Source: Streptomyces regalis (GTDB taxonomy: Bacteria > Actinomycetota > Actinomycetes > Streptomycetales > Streptomycetaceae). Taken from it: DNA of 64,000 nucleotides. The position numbers were made by a program, and so were the translations under genes. This document shows positions 9,158-17,554 of the stretch, piece after piece. Each line of letters starts with the position of its first letter. The stretch's first letter is position 1. The notes under the pieces were generated by a model, which saw only the letters and a program-made list of their open reading frames with translations, had not been told where the DNA came from and ran no database searches. The DNA lies in assembly GCF_001509475.1 (NCBI RefSeq), contig NZ_LLZG01000299.1, forward strand, positions 1 to 64,000. Reading direction: 5' to 3'.

Positions 9158-10416
9158 GCGCCCCCTGTACCCCCTGTACCGCCGGAAAGCCGCCCTTCCT
9201 CCTCACCCTCGTCCACACCTCCGCGGCTCTCCTCGCCGCAGGCTCCCTCCTCGGCACCCTCTGGCACGGGCTCGACGAACGCGGCATCGCCCTCGCCTTC
9301 GGCGTCCTCGTCACCGTCGGCGAGCTCACCCGGTGGACCGGAGCGGAGGGCAGGGAGGCCGCCCCGCTCGGCGCCGCCGCGGCGCTGTCGTACGCCCTGC
9401 TGGGGGAGGACGGCGGGCACCCCACCCACCACGGGGGCCTGCAGGTCGGCGCCGTCGTCCTCGCCGCCTCGCTGCTCGGCAGCGTGCCGCACCTCGCGCG
9501 CGGGCGCCCCGTGCTCGACCACCTCGCCCGGCGCGTGCTCACCGCCGGCTTCGCCGCCGTCTGCTTCCAACCCCTGTACAACCAGGGCACGTTCCAAGGC
9601 TGGGGCCCGGGATACGCCCTGCTCCTGCTCGCGATCCTCTCCCTCACCGCCCTGTGCGACGCCCTGCTCGCCGCCGCGCTGGCCCACTCCCGCACCCGGT
9701 GGCCGTTCGGGCCGTTGCTGCGGGACGAGCTGCGGGCGACGCTCGGGATCGGGTCGGCCGTCTGCGCGACGGGCGCGGTGATGGCGCTCGCGGTCGCCGT
9801 GGTCGGGCTGTGGGCGCTGCCCGTCTTCTCACTCCCCCTCCTGCTCACCCAGATGTCCCTGCGCCGCTACGCCGCCGTGCGCACCACCTACCGGCAGACC
9901 ATCGCCTCCCTCGCCCGGGCCACCGAGATCGCCGGGTACACGCCGGCCGGACACGCCCGGCGGGTGGCGGCGCTCAGCCGGGAGGTCGGGCGGGACCTGG
10001 GCCTGAGCGAGGCGGAGCTCACCGTGCTGGAGTACGCGGCGCTCATGCATGACATCGGGCAGCTGAGCCTGGTCGACCCGGTGCCGGCCGGGGCCACCGC
10101 CGGGCTGCCCGTCGAGGAACAGCGGCGGATCGCGCTGCTCGGCGGGGCCGTCGTACGGCAGACCGGGGTGCCTGCGCAGGTCGCGACGGTCGTGGAGCGG
10201 CTCGCCGATCCCTGCCCGGAGCAGCCGGTCGCCGCGCGGATCGTGCGAGCCGTGAACGCCTACGAGGAGAAGGCGCGGGACGCCGGGCCCGGCGGGCCCC
10301 TGAAGGCGCTGGAAGAGCTGCGGCTGGGCACTGCCGGGGACTACGCCCCGGAGGTGGTGGATTCGCTCGCACGGGTGCTGTCCAGAGACTGTCTGACATG
10401 GCCTGTGGCGGGGTAA
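9154..10416 (+). CDS. Membrane protein with a degenerate HD domain
   Basis: A 420-residue protein with an N-terminal hydrophobic region of six to seven helices and a C-terminal HD domain. HARRVAALSREVG and LMHDIGQLSLVDPVP retain the HD pair, but the HH and GYP motifs of its neighbour are missing and the domain is shorter. It looks like a paralogue of the upstream gene that lost catalysis, perhaps a regulatory partner. The start at 9154 overlaps the previous stop by 4 bp. An MSAPCTPC start is chosen; upstream in-frame codons lie deep inside the previous gene. Confidence 0.75.
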   Translation: MSAPCTPCTAGKPPFLLTLVHTSAALLAAGSLLGTLWHGLDERGIALAFGVLVTVGELTRWTGAEGREAAPLGAAAALSYALLGEDGGHPTHHGGLQVGAVVLAASLLGSVPHLARGRPVLDHLARRVLTAGFAAVCFQPLYNQGTFQGWGPGYALLLLAILSLTALCDALLAAALAHSRTRWPFGPLLRDELRATLGIGSAVCATGAVMALAVAVVGLWALPVFSLPLLLTQMSLRRYAAVRTTYRQTIASLARATEIAGYTPAGHARRVAALSREVGRDLGLSEAELTVLEYAALMHDIGQLSLVDPVPAGATAGLPVEEQRRIALLGGAVVRQTGVPAQVATVVERLADPCPEQPVAARIVRAVNAYEEKARDAGPGGPLKALEELRLGTAGDYAPEVVDSLARVLSRDCLTWPVAG

Positions 10417-10525
10417 CCCATGGGTAATGAGCGCCCTTCCAGCCGTACGTGGTTGGATGCGAATGAGAGGGTGTCCGGGGGCGAGCACTAGCCAGCCCAC
10501 TCCACGGAACTGGCAGGCGGGAATC

Positions 10526-11506
10526 GTGAGGATCTTCGGCAAGGGACGGCACCGGCCCTCCGCCTCCTGGCGGCAGGCCACCGACCGTGCGTTCACGTTG
10601 ATCGGCGACGGTCGGTACGAGGACGCGGGCGCGTTGCTGACGCGGGCCGCCGATCTGGAGCCCTGGCTTTCGGAGTCCTGGTTCAACCTCGCCCTGCTGC
10701 ACAAGTTCCGGCACGACTGGGAGCAGGCCCGGGCGGCCGGGCTGCGTGCCGTGGCGCTGCTCGACCGGGAGACCGGGGCGCCCGACTGGTGGAACGTCGG
10801 CATCGCGGCGACCGCCCTGCAGGACTGGCCGCTGGCCCGGCGGGCCTGGCAGGCGTATGGGCTGCGGGTGCCCGGCGGCGCGACCGAGTCCGGTGAGCCG
10901 GTCGGCATGGACCTGGGCAGCGCGGCGGTACGGCTGTCCCCCGAGGGGGAGGCCGAGGTCGTGTGGGGGCGGCGGCTCGACCCCGCCCGCATCGAAGTGC
11001 TGTCGATCCCGCTGCCGTCCTCCGGGCGCCGCTGGGGCGAGGTCGTGCTGCACGACGGGGTGCCGCACGGCGAGCGGACCACCTCCGCCGGGCACGCCTA
11101 CCCCGTCTTCGACGAGATCGAGCTGTGGGCGCCGTCGCCGGTGCCCACCTGGGTGGTCCTCCTGGAGGCCGCCACCGAGGCCGACCGGGACGCGCTGGAG
11201 CAGCTCGCGGCCGATGCCGGGTTCGCCGCGGAGGACTGGTCGTCGTCGGTGCGGCTGCTGTGCCGGATGTGCTCCGAGTCGCGGATGCCGTCCGACGAGG
11301 GCGACGGGGAGCACCTGGACCCGCACGACCACAGTGAGCCGGGTCACCCCGGGCCGCTGGGGCACCGCACCGACGGGCAGCTGTGGGTGCCGGAGCGGGA
11401 GTGCGGCGTGGCCGCCCCGGCCTCTTTGGTGCGGGGTTTGCTGGACGGGTGGGTTGCTGACAGTCCGGATTCGCGGGATTGGCGGGATCTCGAAGAGGTC
11501 TGTTAG
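10526..11506 (+). CDS. Tetratricopeptide-repeat protein
   Basis: A 326-residue protein whose first 110 residues form two to three TPR-like helical pairs (ATDRAFTLIGDGRYEDAGAL; LEPWLSESWFNLALLHKF). The remainder is a conserved actinobacterial region of unknown function with acidic stretches, a CRMC motif near residue 248 and a late Cys. I start at GTG 10526 after GGCGGG; an ATG at 10427 would add a poorly conserved-looking leader. No partner is obvious. A role as a cytoplasmic scaffold is only inference. Confidence 0.7.
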   Translation: MRIFGKGRHRPSASWRQATDRAFTLIGDGRYEDAGALLTRAADLEPWLSESWFNLALLHKFRHDWEQARAAGLRAVALLDRETGAPDWWNVGIAATALQDWPLARRAWQAYGLRVPGGATESGEPVGMDLGSAAVRLSPEGEAEVVWGRRLDPARIEVLSIPLPSSGRRWGEVVLHDGVPHGERTTSAGHAYPVFDEIELWAPSPVPTWVVLLEAATEADRDALEQLAADAGFAAEDWSSSVRLLCRMCSESRMPSDEGDGEHLDPHDHSEPGHPGPLGHRTDGQLWVPERECGVAAPASLVRGLLDGWVADSPDSRDWRDLEEVC

Positions 11507-11526
11507 GACCATTGCCGACTGCAGGT

Positions 11527-11575
11527 TCGTCGCGGCTGGTCGCGCAGTTCCCCGCGCCCCTTCAGGGGCGCGTTC
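11527..11575. repeat. Mosaic intergenic repeat with hairpin
   Basis: This carries the common Streptomyces intergenic module CGCGGCTGGTCGCGCAGTTC followed by a GCGCCCCTTCAGGGGCGC hairpin (about 11554-11571). The GGCTGGTCGCGC piece recurs inverted at about 31108-31120. It lies between the TPR gene and def and may act as a weak terminator. Confidence 0.6.
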
Positions 11576-11633
11576 CCCGTACCCTGTATCAGCACCACAC
11601 CCCCTGTTTTTCTGAGGAAGGCATACGTCGGTC

Positions 11634-12284
11634 ATGGCCCAGCAGGACACCGAGCAGCAGCACGTGGGCGTGCTCCCCGTGGACGACGAGGGGTTCGTCG
11701 TCGACACCGAGGACACGGAGGAGCGCGAGAACGCCTGGCGTGAGCGTGGCACCTCGCGGCCCATCACGGTCGTCGGGAACCCGGTGCTGCACAAGGAGTG
11801 CAAGGACGTCACCGAGTTCGGCGCGGAGCTGGACCAGCTGGTGGCGGACATGTTCGCCTCGCAGCGCACCGCCGAGGGCGTGGGCCTGGCCGCCAACCAG
11901 ATCGGCGTCGACCTGAAGGTCTTCGTCTACGACTGCATGGACGACCAGGGCAGGCAGCACGTCGGCGTGGTCTGCAACCCCAAGCTCGTCGAGCTGCCCG
12001 CCGACAAGCGCCGCCTGGACGACAGCAACGAGGGCTGCCTGTCCGTGCCGACGGCGTACGCGCCGCTGGCCCGCCCCGACTACGCCGAGGTGACCGGGCA
12101 GGACGAGAAGGGCAACCCGATCAAGGTGCGCGGCACCGGGTACTTCGCTCGGTGTTTGCAGCACGAGACCGACCACCTGTACGGCTACCTCTACATCGAC
12201 CGTCTCTCCAAGCGGGAGCGCAAGGACGCGCTCCGGCAGATGGCCGAGAACGAGCCCCGTTACCCCGTCGTCGCGAACGGCTGA
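11634..12284 (+). CDS. def: Peptide deformylase
   Basis: A 216-residue metalloenzyme that removes the formyl group from nascent N-terminal methionine. All three family motifs are present: motif [11 protein letters not shown] (near residue 83), motif II EGCLS (near 128) with the metal-binding Cys, and motif III QHETDH (near 172), an HEXXDH-type metal site. An N-terminal extension of about 40 acidic residues precedes the core, common in actinobacterial copies. A clear stem-loop follows the gene at 12318-12357. Confidence 0.95.
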   Translation: MAQQDTEQQHVGVLPVDDEGFVVDTEDTEERENAWRERGTSRPITVVGNPVLHKECKDVTEFGAELDQLVADMFASQRTAEGVGLAANQIGVDLKVFVYDCMDDQGRQHVGVVCNPKLVELPADKRRLDDSNEGCLSVPTAYAPLARPDYAEVTGQDEKGNPIKVRGTGYFARCLQHETDHLYGYLYIDRLSKRERKDALRQMAENEPRYPVVANG

Positions 12285-12317
12285 GGCCAGCTCAACAGCC
12301 CCACAAGTCCCCTCCGT

Positions 12318-12357
12318 ACGGCGCCTGTTCAGGATCCCCTTCCCGACCAGGCGCCGT
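12318..12357 (+). terminator. Stem-loop after def
   Basis: ACGGCGCCTG (12318-12327) pairs perfectly with CAGGCGCCGT (12348-12357) across a 20-nt loop, 33 bp after the def stop. There is no long T tract, as is usual in Streptomyces terminators. Confidence 0.6.
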
Positions 12358-12575
12358 TCGCATGTCCGTCGCACGTTCGATCCCATACGCGCAGGTTGTG
12401 ATCCGGAATCGGTCACATAGGGGGAGATTCTCGGCACCGAGGGGTAGTGAATGAAGCAAATCCGTTCCCAGATCGGTCAGTTGTGGTGCTGAATGGAAGT
12501 GCGGGGATATGCGACGGCGCACGCCCGGCACGGCGGGAGGGGCGTGTACAACTGGCGGCTGAGAGGGGTTTGTTC

Positions 12576-13661
12576 GTGCATGCTTTCTCGCGCAGCACCA
12601 CATCGACACCGACGGCGGTCCCGGTACCACCAGCGCTCTCTCTCCCGGTGATCGAAGCAGCGTTTCCCAGGCAACTCCATCCGTATTGGCCCCAACTTCA
12701 GGAGAAGACCCGCACCTGGCTGCTGGAAAGGCGGCTGATGCCGGCCGACAAGGTCGAAGAATATGCCGACGGCCTTTGCTACACCGACCTCATGGCGGGG
12801 TACTACATCGGCGCCTCCGACGAGGTGCTCCAGGCGATTGCGGACTACAGCGCATGGTTCTTCGTCTGGGACGACCGGCACGACCGTGACATCGTCCACC
12901 ACCGTCCGGCCGCCTGGCGTCGGCTGAGGTTCCGCCTGCACGCGGCGCTCGATTCACCCCAGGACCATCTGCACCACGAGGACCCGCTGGTCGCGGGGTT
13001 CGCGGACAGCATGGTGCGGCTGTACTCGTTTCTGCCCCGCACCTGGAACACCCGGTTCGCCCGTCACTTCCACGCGGTGATCGAGGCATACGACCAGGAA
13101 TTCCGCAATCGCACCGAGGGGTATGTCCCCACGGTCGAGGATTACCTCGAACTGCGTCGGCTCACCTTCGCGCACTGGATCTGGACCGACCTTCTCGAGC
13201 TGAGCGCCGGGCTGGAACTGCCGGACCATGTACGAAAACACCCGGCATATCGGCGGGCGGCATTATTGAGCCAGGAATTCGCCGCCTGGTACAACGACCT
13301 CTGCTCATTCCCCAAGGAAATCGCGGGCGACGAGGTCCACAATCTCGGAATCAGTCTCATCACGCACAAGGGGCTGACTCTGGAAGAGACGGTGGCGGAA
13401 GTGAGGCGGCGCGTCGAGGGCTGCATATCCGATTTCCGCGTGGCCGAGCGGGACGCCCTCGAATTCGCCGACTCACTGGCCGACGGCACGGTGTGGGGGA
13501 AAGAACTCAGCGCCGCCGTGCGCGCCTGCGTCCGCAATATGCGCAACTGGTACAGCTCGGTCTACTGGTTCCACCACGAGTCCGGCCGGTACCGGGTCGA
13601 CAGCTGGGACGACCGGTCCACGCCCCCGTACGTCAACAACGAAGCGGCAGGTGAGAAATGA
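12576..13661 (+). CDS. eizA: Epi-isozizaene synthase (sesquiterpene cyclase)
   Basis: A 361-residue class I terpene cyclase that converts farnesyl diphosphate to epi-isozizaene, the albaflavenone precursor. The aspartate-rich motif is VWDDRHDRD (first Asp near 99), and the second metal motif NDLCSFPKE starts near residue 240; S. coelicolor EizA has Leu where this has Phe. The C-terminus ([21 protein letters not shown]) matches my memory of that enzyme, and the GTG at 12576 gives its exact length of 361. Codon 230 (13263-13265) is a TTA, so translation should depend on the bldA tRNA. The P450 start overlaps its stop by 4 bp. Confidence 0.95.
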   Translation: MHAFSRSTTSTPTAVPVPPALSLPVIEAAFPRQLHPYWPQLQEKTRTWLLERRLMPADKVEEYADGLCYTDLMAGYYIGASDEVLQAIADYSAWFFVWDDRHDRDIVHHRPAAWRRLRFRLHAALDSPQDHLHHEDPLVAGFADSMVRLYSFLPRTWNTRFARHFHAVIEAYDQEFRNRTEGYVPTVEDYLELRRLTFAHWIWTDLLELSAGLELPDHVRKHPAYRRAALLSQEFAAWYNDLCSFPKEIAGDEVHNLGISLITHKGLTLEETVAEVRRRVEGCISDFRVAERDALEFADSLADGTVWGKELSAAVRACVRNMRNWYSSVYWFHHESGRYRVDSWDDRSTPPYVNNEAAGEK

Positions 13662-15037
13662 CCGTCGAGTCCGTCCGCCCCGAAGCCCAGCCCCCTGTGG
13701 CTCCGGAGCTGCGTGAGCCGCCCCTCGCGGGCGGCGGAGTTCCGCTTCTCGGCCACGGCTGGAAGATGGTCCGTGATCCGCTGGCCTTCATGGCCACGCT
13801 CCGGGAGCACGGCGACGTCGTACGGATCAAGCTCGGCCCGAAGACGGTGTACGCCGTCACCGCGCCGGACCTCACCGGGGCGCTGGCGCTGAGCACCGAC
13901 TTCGAGATCGCCGGGCCGCTGTGGGAGTCCCTGGAAGGCCTGCTCGGCAAGGAGGGCGTGGCCACGGCGAACGGCCCCCGGCACCGGCGTCAGCGGCGCA
14001 CCATCCAGCCCGCCTTCCGGCTCGACGCGATCCCCGGGTACGGGCCGATCATGGAGGAGGAGGCACACGCGCTGACCGAGCGCTGGAAGCCCGGCGAGAC
14101 CATCGACTGCACCTCCGAGTCGTTCCGGATCGCCGTGCGCATCGCCGCCCGCTGTCTGCTGCGCGGCGCGTACATGGACGTGCGGGCCGAGCGGCTGTGT
14201 GCCGCGCTCGACACCCTCTTCCGCGGTATGTACCGGCGGATGGTGATCCCGCTCGGGCCGCTTTACAACCTGCCGCTCCCGGCCAACCGCACATTCAACC
14301 GCGCCCTGGCCGATTTCCATCTCCTGGTCGACGAGATCGTCGCCGAACGCCGGGCATCTGGTCAAAAGCCGGACGATTTGCTGACGGCATTGCTCGACGC
14401 GAAGGACGAGAATGGCGATCCCATCGGGGAACAGGAGATCCACGATCAGGTCGTCGCGATACTCACCGCGGGCGCCGAAACCGTGGCCTCCACGATCATG
14501 TGGCTGCTCCATGTGCTCTCGGAACATCCGGAACACGCCGACAAGGTGTGTGCAGAGGTCGAATCCGTCACCGGTGGCCGGCCCGTGGCATTCGAGGACG
14601 TCCGCAGGCTCGGGCACACCGGCAATGTCGTCGTGGAGGCGATGCGTTTGCGACCCGCCATCTGGATTCTGACGCGACGGGCGGTGGCCGATACGTCACT
14701 GGGTGGCTATCGCATTCCGGCCGGGGCCGACATCGTCTACAGTCCCTACGCCATCCAGCGCGACCCGAAGTCGTACGCGCACCACCTGGAGTTCGACCCC
14801 GACCGCTGGCTTCCGGAACGCGTCAAGGACGTACCGAAATACGCCATGAGCCCGTTCGGCGTCGGCAACCGCAAGTGCCCGAGCGACCACTTCTCCATGG
14901 CGATGCTGACGCTGCTCACGGCGGCGCTGTCCACCGCGTACCGCTTCGAGCAGGTGTCCGGTTCGAGTGATGCGACGCGGGTGGGTATCACGCTCCACCC
15001 GCATGAACTGCTGCTGAGGCCGGTGCCGAGGGACTGA
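13658..15037 (+). CDS. Cytochrome P450 CYP170A1-type epi-isozizaene 5-monooxygenase
   Basis: A 459-residue P450 that oxidises epi-isozizaene in two steps through albaflavenols to albaflavenone. The I-helix contains AGAETVAS, the K-helix ExxR is EAMR, and the heme-binding loop is [11 protein letters not shown] near residue 407 with Cys as the thiolate ligand. S. coelicolor CYP170A1 also has a second terpene synthase activity making farnesene; aspartate-rich stretches such as [13 protein letters not shown] are present here, but conservation of that activity is not shown. The ATG overlaps the eizA stop, so the two are translationally coupled. Confidence 0.93.
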   Translation: MTVESVRPEAQPPVAPELREPPLAGGGVPLLGHGWKMVRDPLAFMATLREHGDVVRIKLGPKTVYAVTAPDLTGALALSTDFEIAGPLWESLEGLLGKEGVATANGPRHRRQRRTIQPAFRLDAIPGYGPIMEEEAHALTERWKPGETIDCTSESFRIAVRIAARCLLRGAYMDVRAERLCAALDTLFRGMYRRMVIPLGPLYNLPLPANRTFNRALADFHLLVDEIVAERRASGQKPDDLLTALLDAKDENGDPIGEQEIHDQVVAILTAGAETVASTIMWLLHVLSEHPEHADKVCAEVESVTGGRPVAFEDVRRLGHTGNVVVEAMRLRPAIWILTRRAVADTSLGGYRIPAGADIVYSPYAIQRDPKSYAHHLEFDPDRWLPERVKDVPKYAMSPFGVGNRKCPSDHFSMAMLTLLTAALSTAYRFEQVSGSSDATRVGITLHPHELLLRPVPRD

Positions 15038-15072
15038 CACCAGCCGGGGGACTGACCCCCGAAGGGGGCGGC

Positions 15073-15906
15073 TCAGGCTGCGCGTGGCCCCTGGAACGTC
15101 CGTCGGTAGGCGTTCGGGGTCGTCCCCAGCGCCCGTACGAACTGATGGCGCAGTGCGGCCGCCGTGCCGAACCCGGTCCGGCCGGCGATCGTGTCCACCG
15201 TCTCGTCCGTCGCCTCCAGCAACTCCTGTGCCAGCAGCACCCGTTGGCGCAGGATCCAGCGGTAGGGGGTCGTGCCGGTCTCTTGCTGGAAGCGGCGGGC
15301 GAAGGCGCGCGGGGACATGTGCGCGCGCTCGGCGAGCTGCTCGACGGTGACGTCCTCGGCGAGGTGGCGCTCCATCCACGCCAGCACCTCGCCGACGGTG
15401 TCGCACTGCGCGCGGGGCAGCGGGCGCTCGATGTACTGGGCCTGCCCGCCGTCCCGGTGCGGCGGTACGACCGTGCGCCGGGCGATCCTGTTGGCGACCT
15501 CGGGGCCCTGCTCCTTGCGCACGATGTGGAGGCAGGCGTCGATGCCGGCCGCGGTGCCGGCGGAGGTGAGGACCGGGTCGGCGTCGACGTGCAGCACGTC
15601 CGGCTCGACGACCGCCCGCGGAAAGCGCCGGGCGAGTGTCTCGGCGTGCCGCCAGTGGGCGGCACAGCGCCGCCCGTCGGGCAGCCCGGCCGCGCCCAGC
15701 ACGAAGACACCGGAGCAGACGCTGAGTACCCGGGCACCTCGGTCGACGGCCCGCCGCAAGGCGTCGAGCAGTTCGGGCGGATAGGCACGGGTGACGCTCG
15801 TGCCCGAGGCCGGCACGGCGATCAGGTCGGCCGGACCGGGAGGCCCTCGTCGCTCCGGTCTAGGCCGAACACCTCGCAGACGACCCCGAGTTCGAGTGGT
15901 GTCATG
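15073..15906 (-). pseudogene. Decayed AraC-type regulator with DJ-1/PfpI domain (nrdS-like)
   Basis: The C-terminal two thirds are intact: the end of a DJ-1-like domain (PADLIAVPASGTS, VCSGVFVLGAAGLPDGRR) and an AraC HTH (AERAHMSPRAFARRFQQETG). The 5' part is damaged. In a second frame the start of the domain reads PLELGVVCEVFGLDRSDEGLP and then stops. It is joined directly to ADLIAVPA, although relatives have roughly 40 residues between these points. A deletion that changes frame explains this. Its position beside nrdB fits nrdS of S. coelicolor. A shorter product could start inside, but the sensor domain would be incomplete. Confidence 0.65.
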
Positions 15907-16077
15907 ACTGCGGAACAGACAGAAGGACTGATCTCGATGCTCACCGTTCTCGGCATGTTCGTCCTCCTCGTCCTCCCGTCGGTGATCGGGATCGTGCGCG
16001 ACCGGCGTATCGACCGTCAGATCAGGGAGGCGCAGGAACACCGGGCCCATCAGCAGCGCTTCGCGCGGGCGGCGTAA
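15904..16077 (+). CDS. Small single-helix membrane protein
   Basis: A 57-residue protein with one hydrophobic helix (SMLTVLGMFVLLVLPSVIGI) followed by a basic/acidic amphipathic tail (VRDRRIDRQIREAQEHR). Similar small proteins occur next to GlxA-type regulators in Streptomyces by my recollection. Its ATG overlaps the remnant 5' end of the opposite-strand nrdS-like gene by 3 bp. There is no strong ribosome-binding site. The function is unknown. Confidence 0.55.
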   Translation: MTAEQTEGLISMLTVLGMFVLLVLPSVIGIVRDRRIDRQIREAQEHRAHQQRFARAA

Positions 16078-16126
16078 CCTCTCTGCACCAACAGGGGAGG
16101 ATCATGAGACATCCGGGCTCACGCGG

Positions 16127-16524
16127 GTGAGCCCCTTCAACAGCAGCAACGGCTACGGGTTCGGCGACTGGATCTCCGACCGCATCGCGGAGTTCAAGAT
16201 GAAGCGCGCCTCGAAGCTGACGACGGACGCGACCCCCGAGCCGGTCGCCAAGGGTGCGACGCTCACCATGAGCGGCAAGCTGTCCCGGGCGAACTGGGAG
16301 ACCTGAGGTACCAAGGGTTCACGGGGCAGGAGGTCAAGCTCCAGTTCCGGCCGGCCGGCGCGAACACCCACTACAGCACCGTCAAGACCGTGAAGGCGGG
16401 CGACGCCGGGAAGCTCAGCACCAAGGTGACCGTCACCTCGGCGGGCAGCTGGCGCTGGTGGTTCCCCGGCACGACGACGACCGCGCGGGTCGTGTCGGCC
16501 GGGGATGCCGTCACCCTGAAGTAA
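16127..16524 (+). pseudogene. Remnant of a secreted protein with a C-terminal beta-sandwich repeat
   Basis: Frame 2 encodes SPFNSSNGYGFGDWISDRI and then SKLTTDATPEPVAKGATLTM and GKLSRANWET before TGA at 16304. The sequence continues in another frame as YQGFTGQEVKLQFRPAG, TVKTVKAGDAGKLSTKVTV and SAGSWRWWFPGTTTTARV up to TAA at 16522. This tail pattern is widespread at the C-terminus of Streptomyces exported proteins. The frame change at the GKLSRANW/YQGFTGQ junction and the missing signal peptide and N-terminus mark it as a pseudogene. It lies tail-to-tail with nrdB. Confidence 0.65.
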
Positions 16525-16540
16525 GGCGGAGAGGTACGGC

Positions 16541-17554
16541 TCAGAAGTCCTCGTCCAGGTCGACGGTGCCCTCCACCGCCACCTGGTAAGCCGACGGACG
16601 CCGCTCGAAGAAGTTGGTGAGCTCCTGAACGCCCTGCAGCTCCATGAAGGAGAAGGGGTTCTCGGAGCCGTACACCGGAGCGAAGCCGAGGCGCGTCAGG
16701 CGCTGGTCGGCGACACACTCCAGGTACTGCCGCATCGAGTCGGTGTTCATGCCCGGGAGGCCGTCACCGCACAGGTCGCGCGCGAACTGCAGCTCGGCCT
16801 CGACGGCCTCCCTCAGCATGTCGGTGACCTGCTGCTCAAGCTGGTCGTCGAAGAGGTCCGGCTCCTCCTTGCGGACGGTGTCGACGACGTCGAAGGCGAA
16901 GCTCATGTGCATCGTCTCGTCGCGGAACACCCAGTTTGTGCCGGTGGCGAGGCCGTGCAGCAGGCCGCGGCTGCGGAACCAGTAGACGTACGCGAAGGCA
17001 CCGTAGAAGAACAGGCCCTCGATGCATGCGGCGAAGCAGATGAGGTTGAGCAGGAAGCGGCGGCGGTCGGACTTGGACTCCAGGCGGTCCAGCTTCTCGA
17101 CCTCGTTGATCCACTTGAAGCAGAACTCGGCCTTCTCGCGGATGGAGGGGATGTTCTCGACGGCCGCGAAGGCCGCCGCGCGGTCCTCCGGGTCGGGGAG
17201 ATAGGTGTCGAGCAGCGTCAAGTAGAACTGGACGTGGACGGCCTCCTCGAAGAGCTGACGGCTCAAGTACAGCCGCGCCTCGGGGGAGTTGATGTGCTTG
17301 TACAGCGTCAGCACGAGGTTGTTGGCGACGATCGAGTCGCCCGTCGCGAAGAAGGCCACCAGGCGGCCGATGAGGTGCTGCTCGGAAGGTGACAGTTTCG
17401 CGAGATCTGTCACGTCCGAGTGGAGGTCCACCTCCTCCACGGTCCACGTGTTCTTGATGGCGTCCCGGTAGCGCTCGTAGAAGTCCGGGTAGCGCATGGG
17501 GCGCAGGGTCAGCTCGAAGCCCGGGTCGAGAAGGTTCTTTTCGGTGGAGCTCAT
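16541..17554 (-). CDS. nrdB: Ribonucleotide reductase beta subunit, class Ia
   Basis: A 337-residue radical-generating subunit. Diiron ligands are visible in FFATGDSIVANN (first Asp), LFEEAVHVQFY (Glu and His, with the Tyr four residues after the His at the radical position of E. coli Tyr122), ACIEGLFF, and RDETMHMSF. The presence of that Tyr argues for class Ia and against the tyrosine-less Ic type. The start codon overlaps the nrdA stop (TAATG), so NrdA and NrdB are co-translated. The intact nrdS-type gene expected downstream is decayed here. Confidence 0.96.
   Translation of the reverse strand: MSSTEKNLLDPGFELTLRPMRYPDFYERYRDAIKNTWTVEEVDLHSDVTDLAKLSPSEQHLIGRLVAFFATGDSIVANNLVLTLYKHINSPEARLYLSRQLFEEAVHVQFYLTLLDTYLPDPEDRAAAFAAVENIPSIREKAEFCFKWINEVEKLDRLESKSDRRRFLLNLICFAACIEGLFFYGAFAYVYWFRSRGLLHGLATGTNWVFRDETMHMSFAFDVVDTVRKEEPDLFDDQLEQQVTDMLREAVEAELQFARDLCGDGLPGMNTDSMRQYLECVADQRLTRLGFAPVYGSENPFSFMELQGVQELTNFFERRPSAYQVAVEGTVDLDEDF

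Noticed and set aside
12398..12425. SigR-type promoter (GGAAT) before eizA
   Set aside because: GGAAT is present but there is no GTT at 18-19 bp; does not fit the consensus.
15045..15072. Terminator between CYP170 gene and the nrdS remnant
   Set aside because: Only 5-bp G/C runs pair in competing ways; too weak to call.
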